64,000 bases of DNA from the NCBI GenBank assembly GCA_904066235.2, contig CAJFCV020000003.1:11222001-11286000 (forward strand). Reading direction: 5' to 3'. This DNA comes from Bursaphelenchus xylophilus (lineage: Eukaryota > Nematoda > Chromadorea > Rhabditida > Aphelenchoididae). Below are positions 41,391-52,867 of the stretch, one piece after another. Position numbers and translations under genes: made by a program. The first letter of the stretch is position 1; each line of letters starts with the position of its first letter. Below the pieces are notes generated by a model. It saw only the letters and a program-made list of their open reading frames with translations. It searched no databases and was not told the DNA's origin.

Positions 41391-42464
41391 TACAGGGTGT
41401 TTCAAGAAATTTGGAACAAATGACTTGCTTATATCTTTGTGTTCTTTGCAGCTATCAACAAATTTCTTTTTGCTTCTAAAAATTGACAGCGTGCGTTTTT
41501 AGAATCTTAAAAAAATTTTTTTTTTGTCGGCGGAGGGCCCATTTCTCGGCGTAGAAAGTTAGGGCCTTTTTTAAAAATCACAGCGTATTACGTGGCGGAA
41601 ACGCCGTTGCAACGGCTGAAATCAAGTTTACGTTACACCTCCTTCGATTTTACGGTATGCATTTTTTTGTTTTCGATTTTACGCGCACCGCGAAGGCGCG
41701 GCGGAGACTTCAGATTTCGGCGGACGTTGTTTTGGGCCTTCGGCTGTTGCAATTCATGTTGGAAAAGAGGTTGGGGTGATTTTTTGTTGTCATCCGATGC
41801 ACAGATGGCAAAAATTTCGTGCTTCTTTTCCCCGGCGGAGGATTCGGCGGAGGCTTTATCAAAGGGTCAAAGCTGTCTTACGAGTCCGGGAAAAATCTCA
41901 GCTACAAGAATCCATCAGAGCAGCATTGTCTTTCAAAGATTTTTGATTTTTTTGGTCCGGCGGACAAATCGGCGGAGTTTTGTTTTTAGCCTTTGATAAA
42001 GCCTCCGCCGACTCCTCCGCCGGGGATAAAAAGCACGAAATTTTTGCCACCTGTGCATCGGATGACAACAAAAAATCACCCCAACCTCTTTTCCAACATG
42101 AATTGCAACAGCCGAAGGCCCAAAACAACGTCCGCCGAAATCTGAAGTCTCCGCCGCGCCTTCGCGGTGCGCGTAAAATCGAAAACAAAAAAATGCATAC
42201 CGTAAAATCGAAGGAGGTGTAACGTAAACTTGATTTCAGCCGTTGCAACGGCGTTTCCGCCACGTAATACGCTGTGATTTTTAAAAAAGGCCCTAACTTT
42301 CTACGCCGAGAAATGGGCCCTCCGCCGACAAAAAAAAAATTTTTTTAAGATTCTAAAAACGCACGCTGTCAATTTTTAGAAGCAAAAAGAAATTTGTTGA
42401 TAGCTGCAAAGAACAAAAAGATATAAGCAAGTCATTTGTTCCAAATTTCTTGAAACACCCTGTA
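41391..42464. mobile_element. 1,074-bp fold-back element with 475-bp arms
   Basis: The two arms (41391-41865 and 41990-42464) are almost perfect inverse copies, so the same short protein-like frame appears on both strands. Ends TACAGGGTGTTTCAAG...CTTGAAACACCCTGTA imply TIR CAGGGTGTTTC with a TA duplication, as in Tc1/mariner-type targets. The 124-bp loop and arm ends carry CGGCGGA words. No transposase is present. Confidence 0.92.
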
Positions 42465-42514
42465 GATACCTTTTACACTGCCTGAGGCCTTCCTTCAGGA
42501 TCCACTACTAGTCG

Positions 42515-42752
42515 TTCTATAAAGTTCGTAGACTTTTTGCGGCTTTTTTCCGCACCGCATTGTGCATGTTGCGCGATGCGATCACTTTCAGAACATTTTT
42601 CACAGTGCAATTTCTTTTCGCGCATCTAAAATGCCGGCTCCGTTTAGAAAAGCTTGCGTCGCTGCGACGGTGCAGAAGATCAAATGTACCCCTCAAAAAG
42701 AGCTTTGTGAACGGCCCATGACAAAAGTCTACGCACTTTTTGGAAGGACTAA
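42515..42752. repeat. Family J cluster 3
   Basis: CGCACCGCATTGTGCATG, TTTTTCACAGTGCAAT and GCGACGGTGCAGAAG. The ends TTCGTAGACTTTTTGCGG and AAAAGTCTACGCACTTTT are imperfect inverses and may be the true termini of the J family. Confidence 0.68.
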
Positions 42753-43574
42753 CAGGCCACAAGTATCGATCGATCTGCGAAAAAAGTGGCTTTCCTTATA
42801 GTAGCATTTCGCAATCATGATCTGCAGCTTTTCTGTCAATCAAATGTTTCCTTTCCTTGCAGCCCACACGTTCTTTACTCCCCGATCTCACGATCGATTC
42901 GTTATCTCCAAGCCGCCTTTAAAAATCACCGTAGACCCTTGCAGAGTCATGTAATCGCCACTTCTCTCATCACATTCCCTTCGGTTCACGTGAAAAACCA
43001 ACGCTTCAACAGAAAGCCGTCTTCACAGCCCACTGTAAAGCGCCGCTGAATCAGATGGGTGATGAAAATAGCGGCGAAGACGGTCGTTCATCACTGTGAA
43101 GAGCGGGGAACGCATTTTAAAGATTACTTTTCCGTTTTTTGGTTTCGTTGAAAGCCCCCCATCCAAAGCATACGGCTGACCAGTGATAAGAGTGTGGGCG
43201 CCCAAAGTTACACCGCGTTGTGTTGATTGCGAAAAGTTGTGGATTGGGAAAGGAAGGGTTACTGTGGATTGGACTTTGAGAAAGTAAAAAATAAGTGTTG
43301 AAGAATGGAAATAAAGAAGCAATATGTACATTCAGTGCTCCGTATTACCAATATCCCTCGGCAAAAAGTCCTGATTGTGAGAAAAATCGAGGTCCAGAAT
43401 CCCGTCGCCCTCTGAAAAAAAAGATTTTTCGCAGCGAAAAATGGATATTGCGCTCGACATTAGTGTAAAAAATTTTTAGTGCAAAAAATTCAAAAAATTT
43501 TTTTTTTATTTTTGTATTTTTTTCACAAATTCAAAAATTTTTGCACTTATTTGAAAATGATGTCTTTGGGTAAA
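42753..43574. other. Gene-free stretch
   Basis: Open frames of 87 (+) and 102 (-) codons overlap near 42786-43331. No domain, and no partner exons. Confidence 0.4.
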
Positions 43575-43812
43575 ACCGCATTGTGCAAAGCACTTGTTTC
43601 TTGATTTTTGCAGTGACCCGAAAAAACCTTGCAATGCAAATTCCCAGGACTTTTTGCCCTGTTTTCCGGAAAGTCGCCCGACTGATTTTAGGCTTTTGCA
43701 CCACGCAAAAAAAGACAGGGGCGAGCGACAGCCGAAAAGAACCTATTGCACGGTGCAAAAAGCAAGAAATGGCACAGTGCAAAGAGATCTTTTGTTTTCG
43801 CACAGTGCACGT
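43575..43812. repeat. Family J cluster 4
   Basis: GCATTGTGCAAAGC, TTGCACGGTGCAAAAAG, GGCACAGTGCAAAG and CGCACAGTGCACG within 240 bp. Confidence 0.68.
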
Positions 43813-43909
43813 CGCTGATTTCAGTCTGGTGAGTTTCAAGAAGGGCTGGCATAACAAGTGGCCATATAAATATTCGTTATTGAAGAGTTTTGTTCTTTGG
43901 AGGCACTTT

Positions 43910-44029
43910 TGCACGGCGGCTTCTGCAAAGCGCGAGCTGGAATTCTCGCAAATCAATAAGAAAATTCCAAACTTCACATGCGCCAATTTTTATCAAAACC
44001 TGAGCGTCGCACTTCAAGTACTTCCCTTG
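43910..44029. mobile_element. Family B right half
   Basis: TTCTGCAAAGCGCGAGCTGG to CTTCAAGTACTTCCCTTG. The left half is missing. Confidence 0.65.
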
Positions 44030-44480
44030 TAAGATTGTAATTTTTTGTTATAGACAGGCTTTGCGAAGTGCTTTACTCTGTTGTATAGCATTTTTGAGGC
44101 TAGCCAGGAAAGTGCTACGCTTCAAAATGTTCAAAAATGCCCTTAAAAAATGTTGATCAACGGGAAAGTGCAGCTATTTTTGAATTGCGCATTTGACGGC
44201 TTGAGAAACGAAGCTCCCAAAAAAACTTAGTCCATGTCTGCTGCACTAATAATACAATAAAAAAAATTATGGTGAAATTGCACATGCTTACAAATAACTT
44301 TTTTATTTTACTGTCTGCATTTTTTCAGTCTTTGTGCTCGCCGCAGAACATAAACAAACTTTTTTTGACATCTCGTTTCCTAATCGTAAAAACCGTAATT
44401 TAAAAGTGCCTTCTTAAAAAACGGAAAATGCAAAAGTATGGTGCCGTTTCTTATCACGCTCGGTTTGGAAATGGCTCATA
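44030..44480. other. Gene-free stretch
   Basis: AT-rich, no gene recognised. Confidence 0.4.
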
Positions 44481-44733
44481 GAGTGGGGGACCTGAACCAG
44501 TGGCAAAAAATGTACCATTTTGCATCAGGGAAGTATCAAAAATGTGGCAAAGTGCTTCCCTCTATAAAGTGAAAAAACTCCGATTTCAAAAGCGCGGCTT
44601 TTTTGTGAGGGAAAGGGCGCGCTCTTCAAAACGAAGTTTTTTCACTTGGAGAGGGAGGTATTTTGCCACTTTTTTTGATACCTCCTGGATGCAAAATGGT
44701 ACGTTTTTTCTCACAGGCTCGGGTCCGTCACCG
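44481..44733. mobile_element. Family C element
   Basis: GAGTGGGGGACCTGAACC to CGGGTCCGTCACCG before TA, with inner stems GTGAAAAAACTCCGATTTC and CAAAACGAAGTTTTTTCAC. Confidence 0.83.
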
Positions 44734-45664
44734 TAGCTTGTGACCCAAGACGTTAACATAGCTCATATACGCCTAAAGAATTATCGATTTAGTAGCCGTC
44801 CTTTTCGAAGTTGGCTACGTAGATGTGGCAAGTTATTACCTGTCTAGTGATGGTAAATACAGCTTTGAAGTTTGAATTATAATTTATATAAAAATTCTTA
44901 AAAATGATGACTTAAAAATTGGTTTTAAAAAATAGTCAAAGCTTTGTATATACCTTCAAAAAATCGGTGATGACTTAAAAATATCTCTGCTCTCCTCCTG
45001 AAGCCTGGACCATCTTCAAATGGCTTTTTTCCGCAAGATGATATCTCATGGTCTTTTTAGAGCAAAAAAATTGATATGATTTTGCATAGAAGCCTGCACA
45101 ATCTCCATAAGTCCTCTTTCACCTCATGACGATACCTTGTGGTCCTGTTTACCCTTCACCTTTGATTCTTCGTTTTGGTCGGACTTGTGCTATCTTTCTT
45201 GTTGTTTATCAGGTGTTCCCTCGCTTGTCACGGGCCAATGTTTGATTTCCAGCCGAATTCCATCACTCTCTGCTTTCCCTGTTGTTTCTTCAATCATAAC
45301 GATCGCTCTAGTCGAATCAAATGATCTCAGGAGATCCCCGCCGTCTCGTTTTGCCAAGTGTCCTTGGGCCCCTGCCCTTCACGTGTCCCACATTAACGTC
45401 GTACTTTGCTCAACGAATTGCCCGACTCTTTTGTCTTGAAACCAGTTCGCAGTCGTTTTTAAAAGTCAACCGAACGATGGGTTTCTATTTTTGGTGGTGG
45501 AATCAATCTTCCAGCGAAGTTGGTGATCGAAAATACGTTTTTTGTTGGCTGGATATAGATCTTGGATGGTAGAATTAGTCATTATTTTGAGTTATGAGGG
45601 GGCTAATGGTACTGTGGAGTAAAATACGAGAGAAAAAATAAAAAAATCTCCGTTAGCAAAGTCG
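44734..45664. other. Gene-free stretch
   Basis: A 100-codon frame (45137-45439) has no recognisable domain. Nothing else supported. Confidence 0.4.
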
Positions 45665-46045
45665 CTGGAGTGATTTTTCGGCTGGCACTGTGCGAAAAAT
45701 CTCAATGAATTTTGCAAAGGAAACGCTAAGAATTTTGCAAAGAACTTATCGTTAGAATATTGTGGCCTTAAAATATGTTTAGTTTCATCAAAATTTGCCG
45801 AATTTTGGGCACCGTAATCTCAAAAAAAAAAAAAAAAAAAAAAAATGTGATTTTTTTATATATTTATTTGTCTAGTATTTTACAACTTTTGTAGGTTATA
45901 TTTACTGCCATTAATGGCGACATGCACTGTGTGAAAAAATTTTTACTTTGCACTGTGCAATTTCTCGCTTTTTGCACCGTGCAACAGGCTTCTTTTGTCG
46001 CTGACACCCTGACGTTTTCTGCACAGTGCAAACGCCACAAATTAC
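45665..46045. repeat. Family J cluster 5
   Basis: GGCACTGTGCGAAAAA, GCACTGTGTGAAAAA, TTGCACTGTGCAA, TTGCACCGTGCAAC and TGCACAGTGCAAAC. The two outermost palindromes flank the inverse pair GTCGCTGGAGTGA and the approximate TACTCCAGCGACTT, indicating one element with terminal inverted repeats. Confidence 0.72.
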
Positions 46046-46319
46046 TCCAGCGACTTTACGAATGGACTAGTGCGGTATAGAGAAAATGACAGCGTGATTT
46101 TAAAGCTTTTTGAGGTTCAAATCGATATGAAATCGAATGTTAAGGGGCTGAAAAGTTTTTGCAATCAAAATAATGCGTCTTGAAGGGTTGATTAGACTTG
46201 TTATCGCTGAGGATGGCCTTCAAGACCATTTGTAATGATAAAATCTGTTGTTTCCAAGAGTTCAGACATTCCACAGCTAGTTTAATCGCATTTACCAAAC
46301 CTTTTAGGCATGAAATTGA

Positions 46320-46450
46320 CGACATGCACTTGCGAAAACCATAGTTTTTCTTTGCACTGTGCAATTTCTTGCTTTTGCACAGTGCAATAGGCTTTTGGGC
46401 TGTGGCTTGAACTCTTACTTTTTCGCACAGTGCAAGCGCTAAAAATCAGT
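46320..46450. repeat. Family J cluster 6
   Basis: TTGCACTGTGCAATTTCTTG, TGCACAGTGCAATAGG and CGCACAGTGCAAGCGC: the right half of an element like cluster 5. Confidence 0.65.
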
Positions 46451-48345
46451 CCAATGACTTTCCAGAAGAACTAATATGCAATTTGCATCGTCATTTTAAT
46501 GTTAAAACATGTCTATTTTGTCATCATTTCCATGCCATATACCAAGAATTGAATTTCAAGTCCTTGATTTGTCATCTTCTATTAGTTCATTGAAGATGAC
46601 AAATCTCCCACTTCCTCTTCACGTGCGTCGCAGTCAATTCTACAGTAGTCTGTGACCATCGTAAATATAAGATAGGCGCTGTCTTTGAAACGGAGTCGGC
46701 GAGGGAGAGGAGACGAAGATATCAACTTTTAAAGACGGGAGAAGCGCTTTTTCGGTGAGGGCAGTGTAAAAAAATTTTATTGAAATGAAAGAACATTCGG
46801 AAGTTACAACTAGAAGTTACACTGAAGCTAGAGGAGTTACGGTAGCGGGAAAATTTAGAAATGAAAATTTTTGAGCAGAATTTTTTTTGAGCTGAATAAG
46901 TGTTGAAAATCGATAAAATTCCGGGCTAAAAATAACTGAAATTTTGTAAAAATATTGTCATTTGTTGTGTAGAATGTCCTTTGTCATCTTCCATATTTTG
47001 GTGACATTTTATACGGGATTTCTTTTCAAAAAATTAAATTTAGGATCATTTCCTTGACCTTTGACATTAAGTGCTTCTGACGCCCAATTGAGCCTGAAAA
47101 ACATGCGGACAAAAACATGTGCCCGTCAAAATACTATATAGTGTAAACATCACAATGTTTATGTCTGTCTTCGCCGTACGACGAGCAAATCTATGACTTG
47201 TACGTATTGAAATTGATGTTTGAAGATAAGGTGCAAATGGATCTTTGGTTTAACGTTTCCTTTTGCTTTTGAGTGGTGGACTTTGTTCTCTAGTCTGTCT
47301 GGGAGTCTACGAATGTGGTGAGATCACTCTCCTATTTTGGAATTTTTCTCTATGACCGTTTTTCTCCAATGAGAAAAATGATGACTATTCTTAACATAAT
47401 GTTTCTTCGATTTTGGCTCTGTCTGCCTTCCAGTTCACTTCTTTTTCTCTCTTAACAGCTGGCAACATCCTGCTTCACCTTGTCTCTCATATTCAACATG
47501 ATATTCACATGTCTCTTTTCGTATTCTAGCCTATTTCTCGCAATCTTTCTGAAGGAACCCTCCCACCAAATCATCGCCCATCCCCCCGTCGGAACCGCCG
47601 TTTTGAGAGGATCGTTGATGCGTATTCAAATGATAAGAGTATGCACTCCTAGACGCGAACTTTTCTCTCCTTCTCGGGCGACGGGCGGGGAGAGCGGGGG
47701 GCTGGACCTTCGCTTTTAAAAACGCATGCCCATCAGTTTGAGAGAGGCGCGTCCTTTAAAAGTGATCTGAATCGGGTCAGATAAGAAGAGAGGTCTTTAA
47801 AGATAGCGGGCGGTTTTCGTATCGTCGCTGAGAAAGATACGAGTTTAGGGTTTTATATTACACTTGATCAGGCATAATAAAGCTACGATAGCTGTAGAAA
47901 TGGGCGGATTTTTGTATCGAATTTTGCTTAGTAGTCCTTTATAAGTGCCTGAAAGCTTTGTATAGTATTTATTTTGCGTTTTACCATTCAAATTTTTTGT
48001 GACACTTCGTTACTTTTAGAGTTTGGAGTTATTGGAAGTGCCTAAAGTAATATAAGATATAATAAGACACTTCAATTTCATGTAAGCTTCTTCCTAAGTC
48101 CTCTTACCTCTTGCACAACTCATTTTACCATTTGAATTTACAGTTTTCCTGTCAAAAGTACATCTTTTCAATTTTCCAATAATTTCGTGACATTTCGTCA
48201 CATTTCTGGAAATCCGCCTTTTCTTTTTTTCACTTTCTTCCGCTGCGGTTCACGTGCCTCGAATAATGTGTTTTGTTCGCCGTCTCACGTCACTAACATT
48301 ATATAAACCTGCAGGCTGTCTCCAAAAACGTTAAAACCCTTCAAA
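46451..48345. other. Upstream region of the F-box gene
   Basis: No gene seen over 1.9 kb. Includes purine-rich blocks (GGCGAGGGAGAGGAGACGAA, 46697) and GGCGACGGGCGGGGAGAG (47678). Confidence 0.4.
48300..48307 (+). promoter_or_regulatory. TATA box of the F-box gene
   Basis: TATATAAA 39 bp before the start codon, in a GC-richer promoter containing CGTCTCACGTCACTAAC. The short distance implies a 5' UTR of about 10-20 nt, or use of a trans-spliced leader. Confidence 0.45.
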
Positions 48346-50538
48346 ATGTTCGTCCATTCGCAAAAGACCGAGATCGAAGAGGCCAACGCCGTCTACACCG
48401 TCCGAAAACTGTTCGGAACACAAATGTAAGTGCACATCACTCGATTTTCATGTGACATGGATGAGAGTTTTTGAAGATCATTTCGAAGATCAGCGACTTT
48501 TAATGATCCGATATTGTTTTAGGTTGGCGAAACTCCGATCTCGATTAATTGATCTCCCATGCAAACGATCTCGACTTAGCATTGAAAACAAAGAAGAATC
48601 CGCAACGAACAAGGCTTTAGGCATTAATAATTTACCCAACGAGATGTTGGAAATGGTTTTTGGGAACCTGGACAAGAAGAGTTTGTTGAACACCCGTGAA
48701 ACCTGTTCAAGATGGGCAAATCTGGTGGAAAAGAAGCAGATCAGAGACTTGTTGCCTGTTGTAAATGTAAGTTGGCTTCTGTTTGCTTGTCTCCGTCTTT
48801 AGGTCTTTCAGGTCTAGAAAAATGTATCCGAAAATATTATCCATAGCTGTCTGTTACAAGTTTTGAGCGAAGCCTTCGATCACTTCTCTTTTCCACGACT
48901 TTCTCGATTTCCAAAGAATCTCCGGGGCTCTTCACGCGTCTAGAAACAATTACTTTTGATTGGAGGGTTGTTTTCGGTTCTTATCGACGAAGGCGGACAT
49001 TACACTAGGTACCGGAGGAATGTTAAGATAAACAGAATTGTTTATTGACCAATTACGGGTGGAGTAATAAAATCAGTTGAGGATTAGTGTAATGCGAATG
49101 AACTGAGGGGTTTCTTGATGGTTTTAAGCGTGGAAAGTACGGAAATTCAAAGATCTCGATTTGAGGTCAAGTGTAATATAAAAAGTCGCACGGTATTGAC
49201 GTACATCAATTCAGTCTTCTTTCCTGTGCTTTTCAATCCTTTAGAAATGATTTATGAAGCGACCAGACATTAAAACTGAAACGCAAAAGCACTCTTTCCA
49301 CATGATCTCTAGTGTAATATCAGGAACCAAAAAAATTGATAATATTTGCTTTAATCTTCAGGTCTCTCGACTCACAATCACCTATATCAAAGAATCGGCT
49401 CAATATAAACTGGCCTGGTGCCAATACGCCGGCTCGAATGACGAGCCCGCCGTTCGCGAGCTGTTCCTCACCAAGAACGACATAAATCAGAACGTGTCCT
49501 TCAAATTCGCCTTCAACCAACTGAACTTCCAACGGCTTTTTATTGAGAACTTCCCGAAGGGAGCGTTGACCGATCGCTTTGTGCGCTTTTTGTGCCAGCA
49601 ATTCGAGAATTGCCGGAAATTTGAGCCAATCCAGCTGAGTCTGAAGAATGTGGACCTGGGAAAGTTGTCCTCGGACGTGATGAAGAGCTTGCTGACGGCG
49701 TGCGCCGTCAAGCTGGAGGTCCTGGAGTTCTATGGCATCGATAATGTGGCGCCGGACTTGATCACGGACGAGCATGTTTTGCTCCTCGGCAGTAATAAGG
49801 TCCGGAGGTTGAGCATTCAATTCAAGGACGAGGAGAACATGGAGCACGATGAAATTCAGCTGACTGACACTAGTCTGGAGACGTTTACGGAGCGAGGGAT
49901 CTTCCCGGCGTTCACAATTAGTCGATGCATGGTTACGGTACCGGCAGTTTGTAGTTATGTTACAGTAAGTTTTTTTGATTTTTTTTGGGTTTTAGGCAAA
50001 TAAGAGGTGGAAAAATAGAATCAGGAGTTAAATTGAGGTTATAAATGTCATTTTGAGACTGTTTGAGAATTTCCAAATAATACGTCATCATGACACATTT
50101 TTTGGAATTTTTTGGAAATTGGCTCAAAGTTAATTTTGGACGTCTAGAACATGTCCTGAGCACCGAAGTTTTGCATAAAATTTTATTAACGAGATTTTTT
50201 TTGATTTTTTTTTCAAAAAATTTCAAAAATTTTGGTACCTTTTCTGATAATTTCTGACTAAAAATCGAATTTTTCAGGAGTGGCTGAACAAAGTCGCCGA
50301 AACAGAAGCCCTCAAATCCCATTCGTTGACCCTCAGCGACTGCCCCAACATGTCCGAAGACGAGTTTGAAGCCGAATGCCAACGCCACGGCCTCAACATC
50401 CGAAAACATGTGACCGAGAACACGGCCAAAGCCCCGGTGGAGTCCCAACAGGAAGGCAGTCTCTGCACATTCACTGTGACCTCCCATCATCCTCAACAAA
50501 CCTTCAACATCAACTTGTTCACCGCGAAATCCGAGTGA
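48346..50538 (+). CDS. F-box protein (4 exons, 395 aa)
   Basis: Probable substrate receptor of an SCF ubiquitin ligase; the F-box would bind Skp1. Exons: 48346-48425, 48523-48766, 49362-49964, 50278-50538; GT/AG throughout and the frame closes. Residues about 60-98 form an F-box: INNLPNEMLEMVFGNLDKKS, then NTRETCSRWANLVEKK, with the LP, I/L-L spacing and C..W expected. The rest has leucine-rich stretches (LSLKNVDLGKLSSDVMKSLL, LEVLEFYGI, VRRLSIQF) like the substrate-binding halves of nematode F-box proteins, but no named domain. The C-terminus TFNINLFTAKSE ends at a TGA. Nematode genomes hold large, fast-evolving F-box families, so orthology cannot be assigned from sequence alone. Confidence 0.83.
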
Positions 50539-50767
50539 TTTTTTTTGGATTTTTTTTTTGATTTTCTAAATGTATATAATAGCACATAAGGTCTGGAAAT
50601 GAGCTTCTGAAGCCTTGCTTTGTTGAAGTTTGCTCCCATGGAGTGTGTGCAATACTATGTATATAAGATTAAAATCATCTTCCATGAAGAATTTTGTTGT
50701 TCGCTTTCCAAGTTTTGTATGATCTCAATGATAAATGTCTAATTTATAGACGCTTTCTCACAAAGGA

Positions 50768-50773
50768 AATAAA
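50768..50773 (+). promoter_or_regulatory. Polyadenylation signal of the F-box gene
   Basis: AATAAA 230 bp after the stop codon. Confidence 0.45.
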
Positions 50774-50927
50774 GTGGTATATCGTTTCAGAAGGCGGAGT
50801 AATTCGAAATTAAAAAAAAAAAAAAATTTTGAGTTTGAAAAACATCAAAAAATTTTTCTTGTATCTACTGGGAAATTTTACATCGTCGTATTTTAAAAGT
50901 CATAAATATTTTTTTAATGCCTCAATT

Positions 50928-51345
50928 AAGCATGGCTGCAAACCGGGCTAGCCCGGCCCGGGCCGCAGACCCGGGCTTAAATCTCCAAGCCCGGCCCGGG
51001 CCCGGGCTTCGAAAATTTGGAAAGCCCGGCCCGGAATTTTTTTATACTAGGTTGTAAAGAAAGAAAGCGGGAAATGAAAGGAAAATTATGGTAAATTTTC
51101 GCAAAATGTAAAGAAAAATTTAGCAAAACCTAGGTACTATTAAGCATGGCTGCAAACCGGGGCAGCCCGGACCGGCCCGGGCCGCAGGCCCGGGCTTAAA
51201 TCTCCAAGCCCGGCCCGGGCTTGGAAAATTTGGAAAGCCCGGCCCGGTTCGGCCCGGAAAATTTTTATACTAGGTTGGAAAGAAAGAAATCGGGAAATGA
51301 AAAAAAAAATTATGGCAAAATGTAAAGAAAAATTTAGCAAAACCT
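50928..51345. repeat. Tandem pair of GGCCCGGGCC-type repeats
   Basis: Two units of about 205 bp each begin TTAAGCATGGCTGCAAACCG, run through AGCCCGGCCCGG words and share the tail ATACTAGGTTGNAAAGAAAG. The second is a close copy of the first. Confidence 0.82.
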
Positions 51346-51948
51346 AGGTACATAAGGTCACTTTACGTTCGCTATCAGCAGTGTGTTCGAAAAAATGAAA
51401 AATTCTGTCGAAAAAGCTTATTTTTTCCTTTTTTCCGGGAAAAACTCAGATTTCAAAAAAACCGGGCCGGGCCGGGCCTAAAAATGGAAGCCCGGAGACG
51501 GGCCGAGAAATTAGTCGGCCCGGCCCGGGCCGGAAAATTTTGCAAAGCCCGGCCCAATTGACACTCTTGAAGAAGTGTGTCAATTGCCAAAATTGGCCTT
51601 CAAATTCCTTGGAAATTGCGTGTAAACGTCTTGAGCAGCCGGCCCAATTAATCTCACGCGCAATTCCCCCTTGGGTTGTATAAGTTAAACAGCGGATTTC
51701 CATTTTATTCGGCTTGAAAAACGGCGGCGCTTTTCCCGAATCGTCGAGGAATTGTCCAATTAATTTGGGGCCGGTTTGGAGGAGTTTCGGATCTGCGGAG
51801 GCTAGCTAAGAAGCTGGGGGAAATTCGGTTTCTTAGTAAGAGTTTGTGGTCTTGAAAGCGGGTGCTATGACTTTTAGGGTTGTGTTCGGTTCGACGATAC
51901 TTTGGCTTACCTCAATCTGCCGCTTGATGCATGACAGAAGCTAGGAGA
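51346..51948. repeat. GC-rich repeat fragment and unassigned flank
   Basis: 51455-51560 holds further CGGGCCGGGCCGGGCC words of the same family. From 51561 to the LTR no gene is recognised. Confidence 0.55.
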
Positions 51949-52312
51949 TGTCACGACTTCGCGTGCGAATTTGCATATTCCCACGGAATGACCGACAAGT
52001 TGGTATAAAAGGAAGAGAAATCGCCAGTTATTAGTATTATTTTGTGTTTCGTCTTTTCCCGCTTATGCGGTTGTGTCCAATAAAGTCTACTGTATTTACT
52101 ATTGTCTATTATTGATTGCTCTATGGTCAGCTCTTGTGAAGTTGGTTCCTCAAGTATTGTGAGTTCATTTGTGAAGTTGTTACCTAGGGCATAGTTAGTT
52201 GTATTGTCGCTGGTTTGAATAGTCGTTGTCTTTGTATTCGCATAGGCTTGGGATCAGAAATAGCAACTAGATTGGGAACCTTTATACACGTGCTCTCACT
52301 GAACTCGTGACA
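51949..52312 (+). mobile_element. Solo LTR of a retrotransposon, copy 2
   Basis: TGTCACGA...TCGTGACA with a perfect 4-bp duplication, GAGA, on both sides. TATAAAAG (52004-52011) and AATAAA (52079-52084) hold the same relative positions as in copy 1 (2270-2610). The terminal 8 bases are a perfect inverted repeat. Confidence 0.9.
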
Positions 52313-52709
52313 GAGAATGCTTTTTCATGACATTTGTGCGATTTCCAGCTCGCGCTTTTTGTAGGAACGTCCGAGATTTATCGGTTGAAAGTTGTCAAAA
52401 ATGTGAAACTTTTTGGCGAAATTTGGCATGAAAAGTCTGGAAAGTTTGTCTACCGTAGAGAGTAACGTTTCCTCAAAAAAAAAAGAAACTTTCTCCGTCC
52501 GAAACCGTCAAGGATACGGCTAAAAAAGTGTTTTCTCTCTGGCCGCCCTCCGTGTTCCGCATACTCACTTGGCCGAAAAGATTGTTGAATATCTCGGCTG
52601 CCTCTGCAAAGCGCGAGCTAAAATTTTCAGGCATTGATTTGTGGACTATACCCGAAGTGTATTCAAAATTTAAAGAAAATCTGAGCGTCGCATTTCAAGA
52701 CTTCCCTTG
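52313..52709. mobile_element. Family B element, left-truncated, next to the LTR
   Basis: Starts in the B interior (TTCCAGCTCGCGCTTTTTG) and ends GCATTTCAAGACTTCCCTTG. The left TIR is missing at the LTR border. Confidence 0.75.
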
Positions 52710-52730
52710 TCAGTGAAATGATGATTTTGG

Positions 52731-52867
52731 AAGTCTGTCGGGAAAATACTGATCACTCTGTCGCATCAAAAATCGCAATGCCGCCGAGAAAATGAATTGT
52801 GTTGCGGCAAAATAAAATTGCTTTTCATTTCAGCGACATTGTCCTCATTATTTTCCCGACAGTCTGA
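52731..52867. mobile_element. Family A element (A20)
   Basis: AAGTCTGTCGGGAAAATACT to TTATTTTCCCGACAGTCTGA before TA. Confidence 0.8.

Noticed and set aside
41592..42263. Identical protein-like frames on both strands, about 121-134 codons
   Set aside because: They are a by-product of the perfect inverted repeat; no domain and no transposase signature.
38143..51560. CpG-island-like GC blocks as promoters
   Set aside because: They are repeated GGCCCGGGCC elements with inverted termini, not linked to gene starts.
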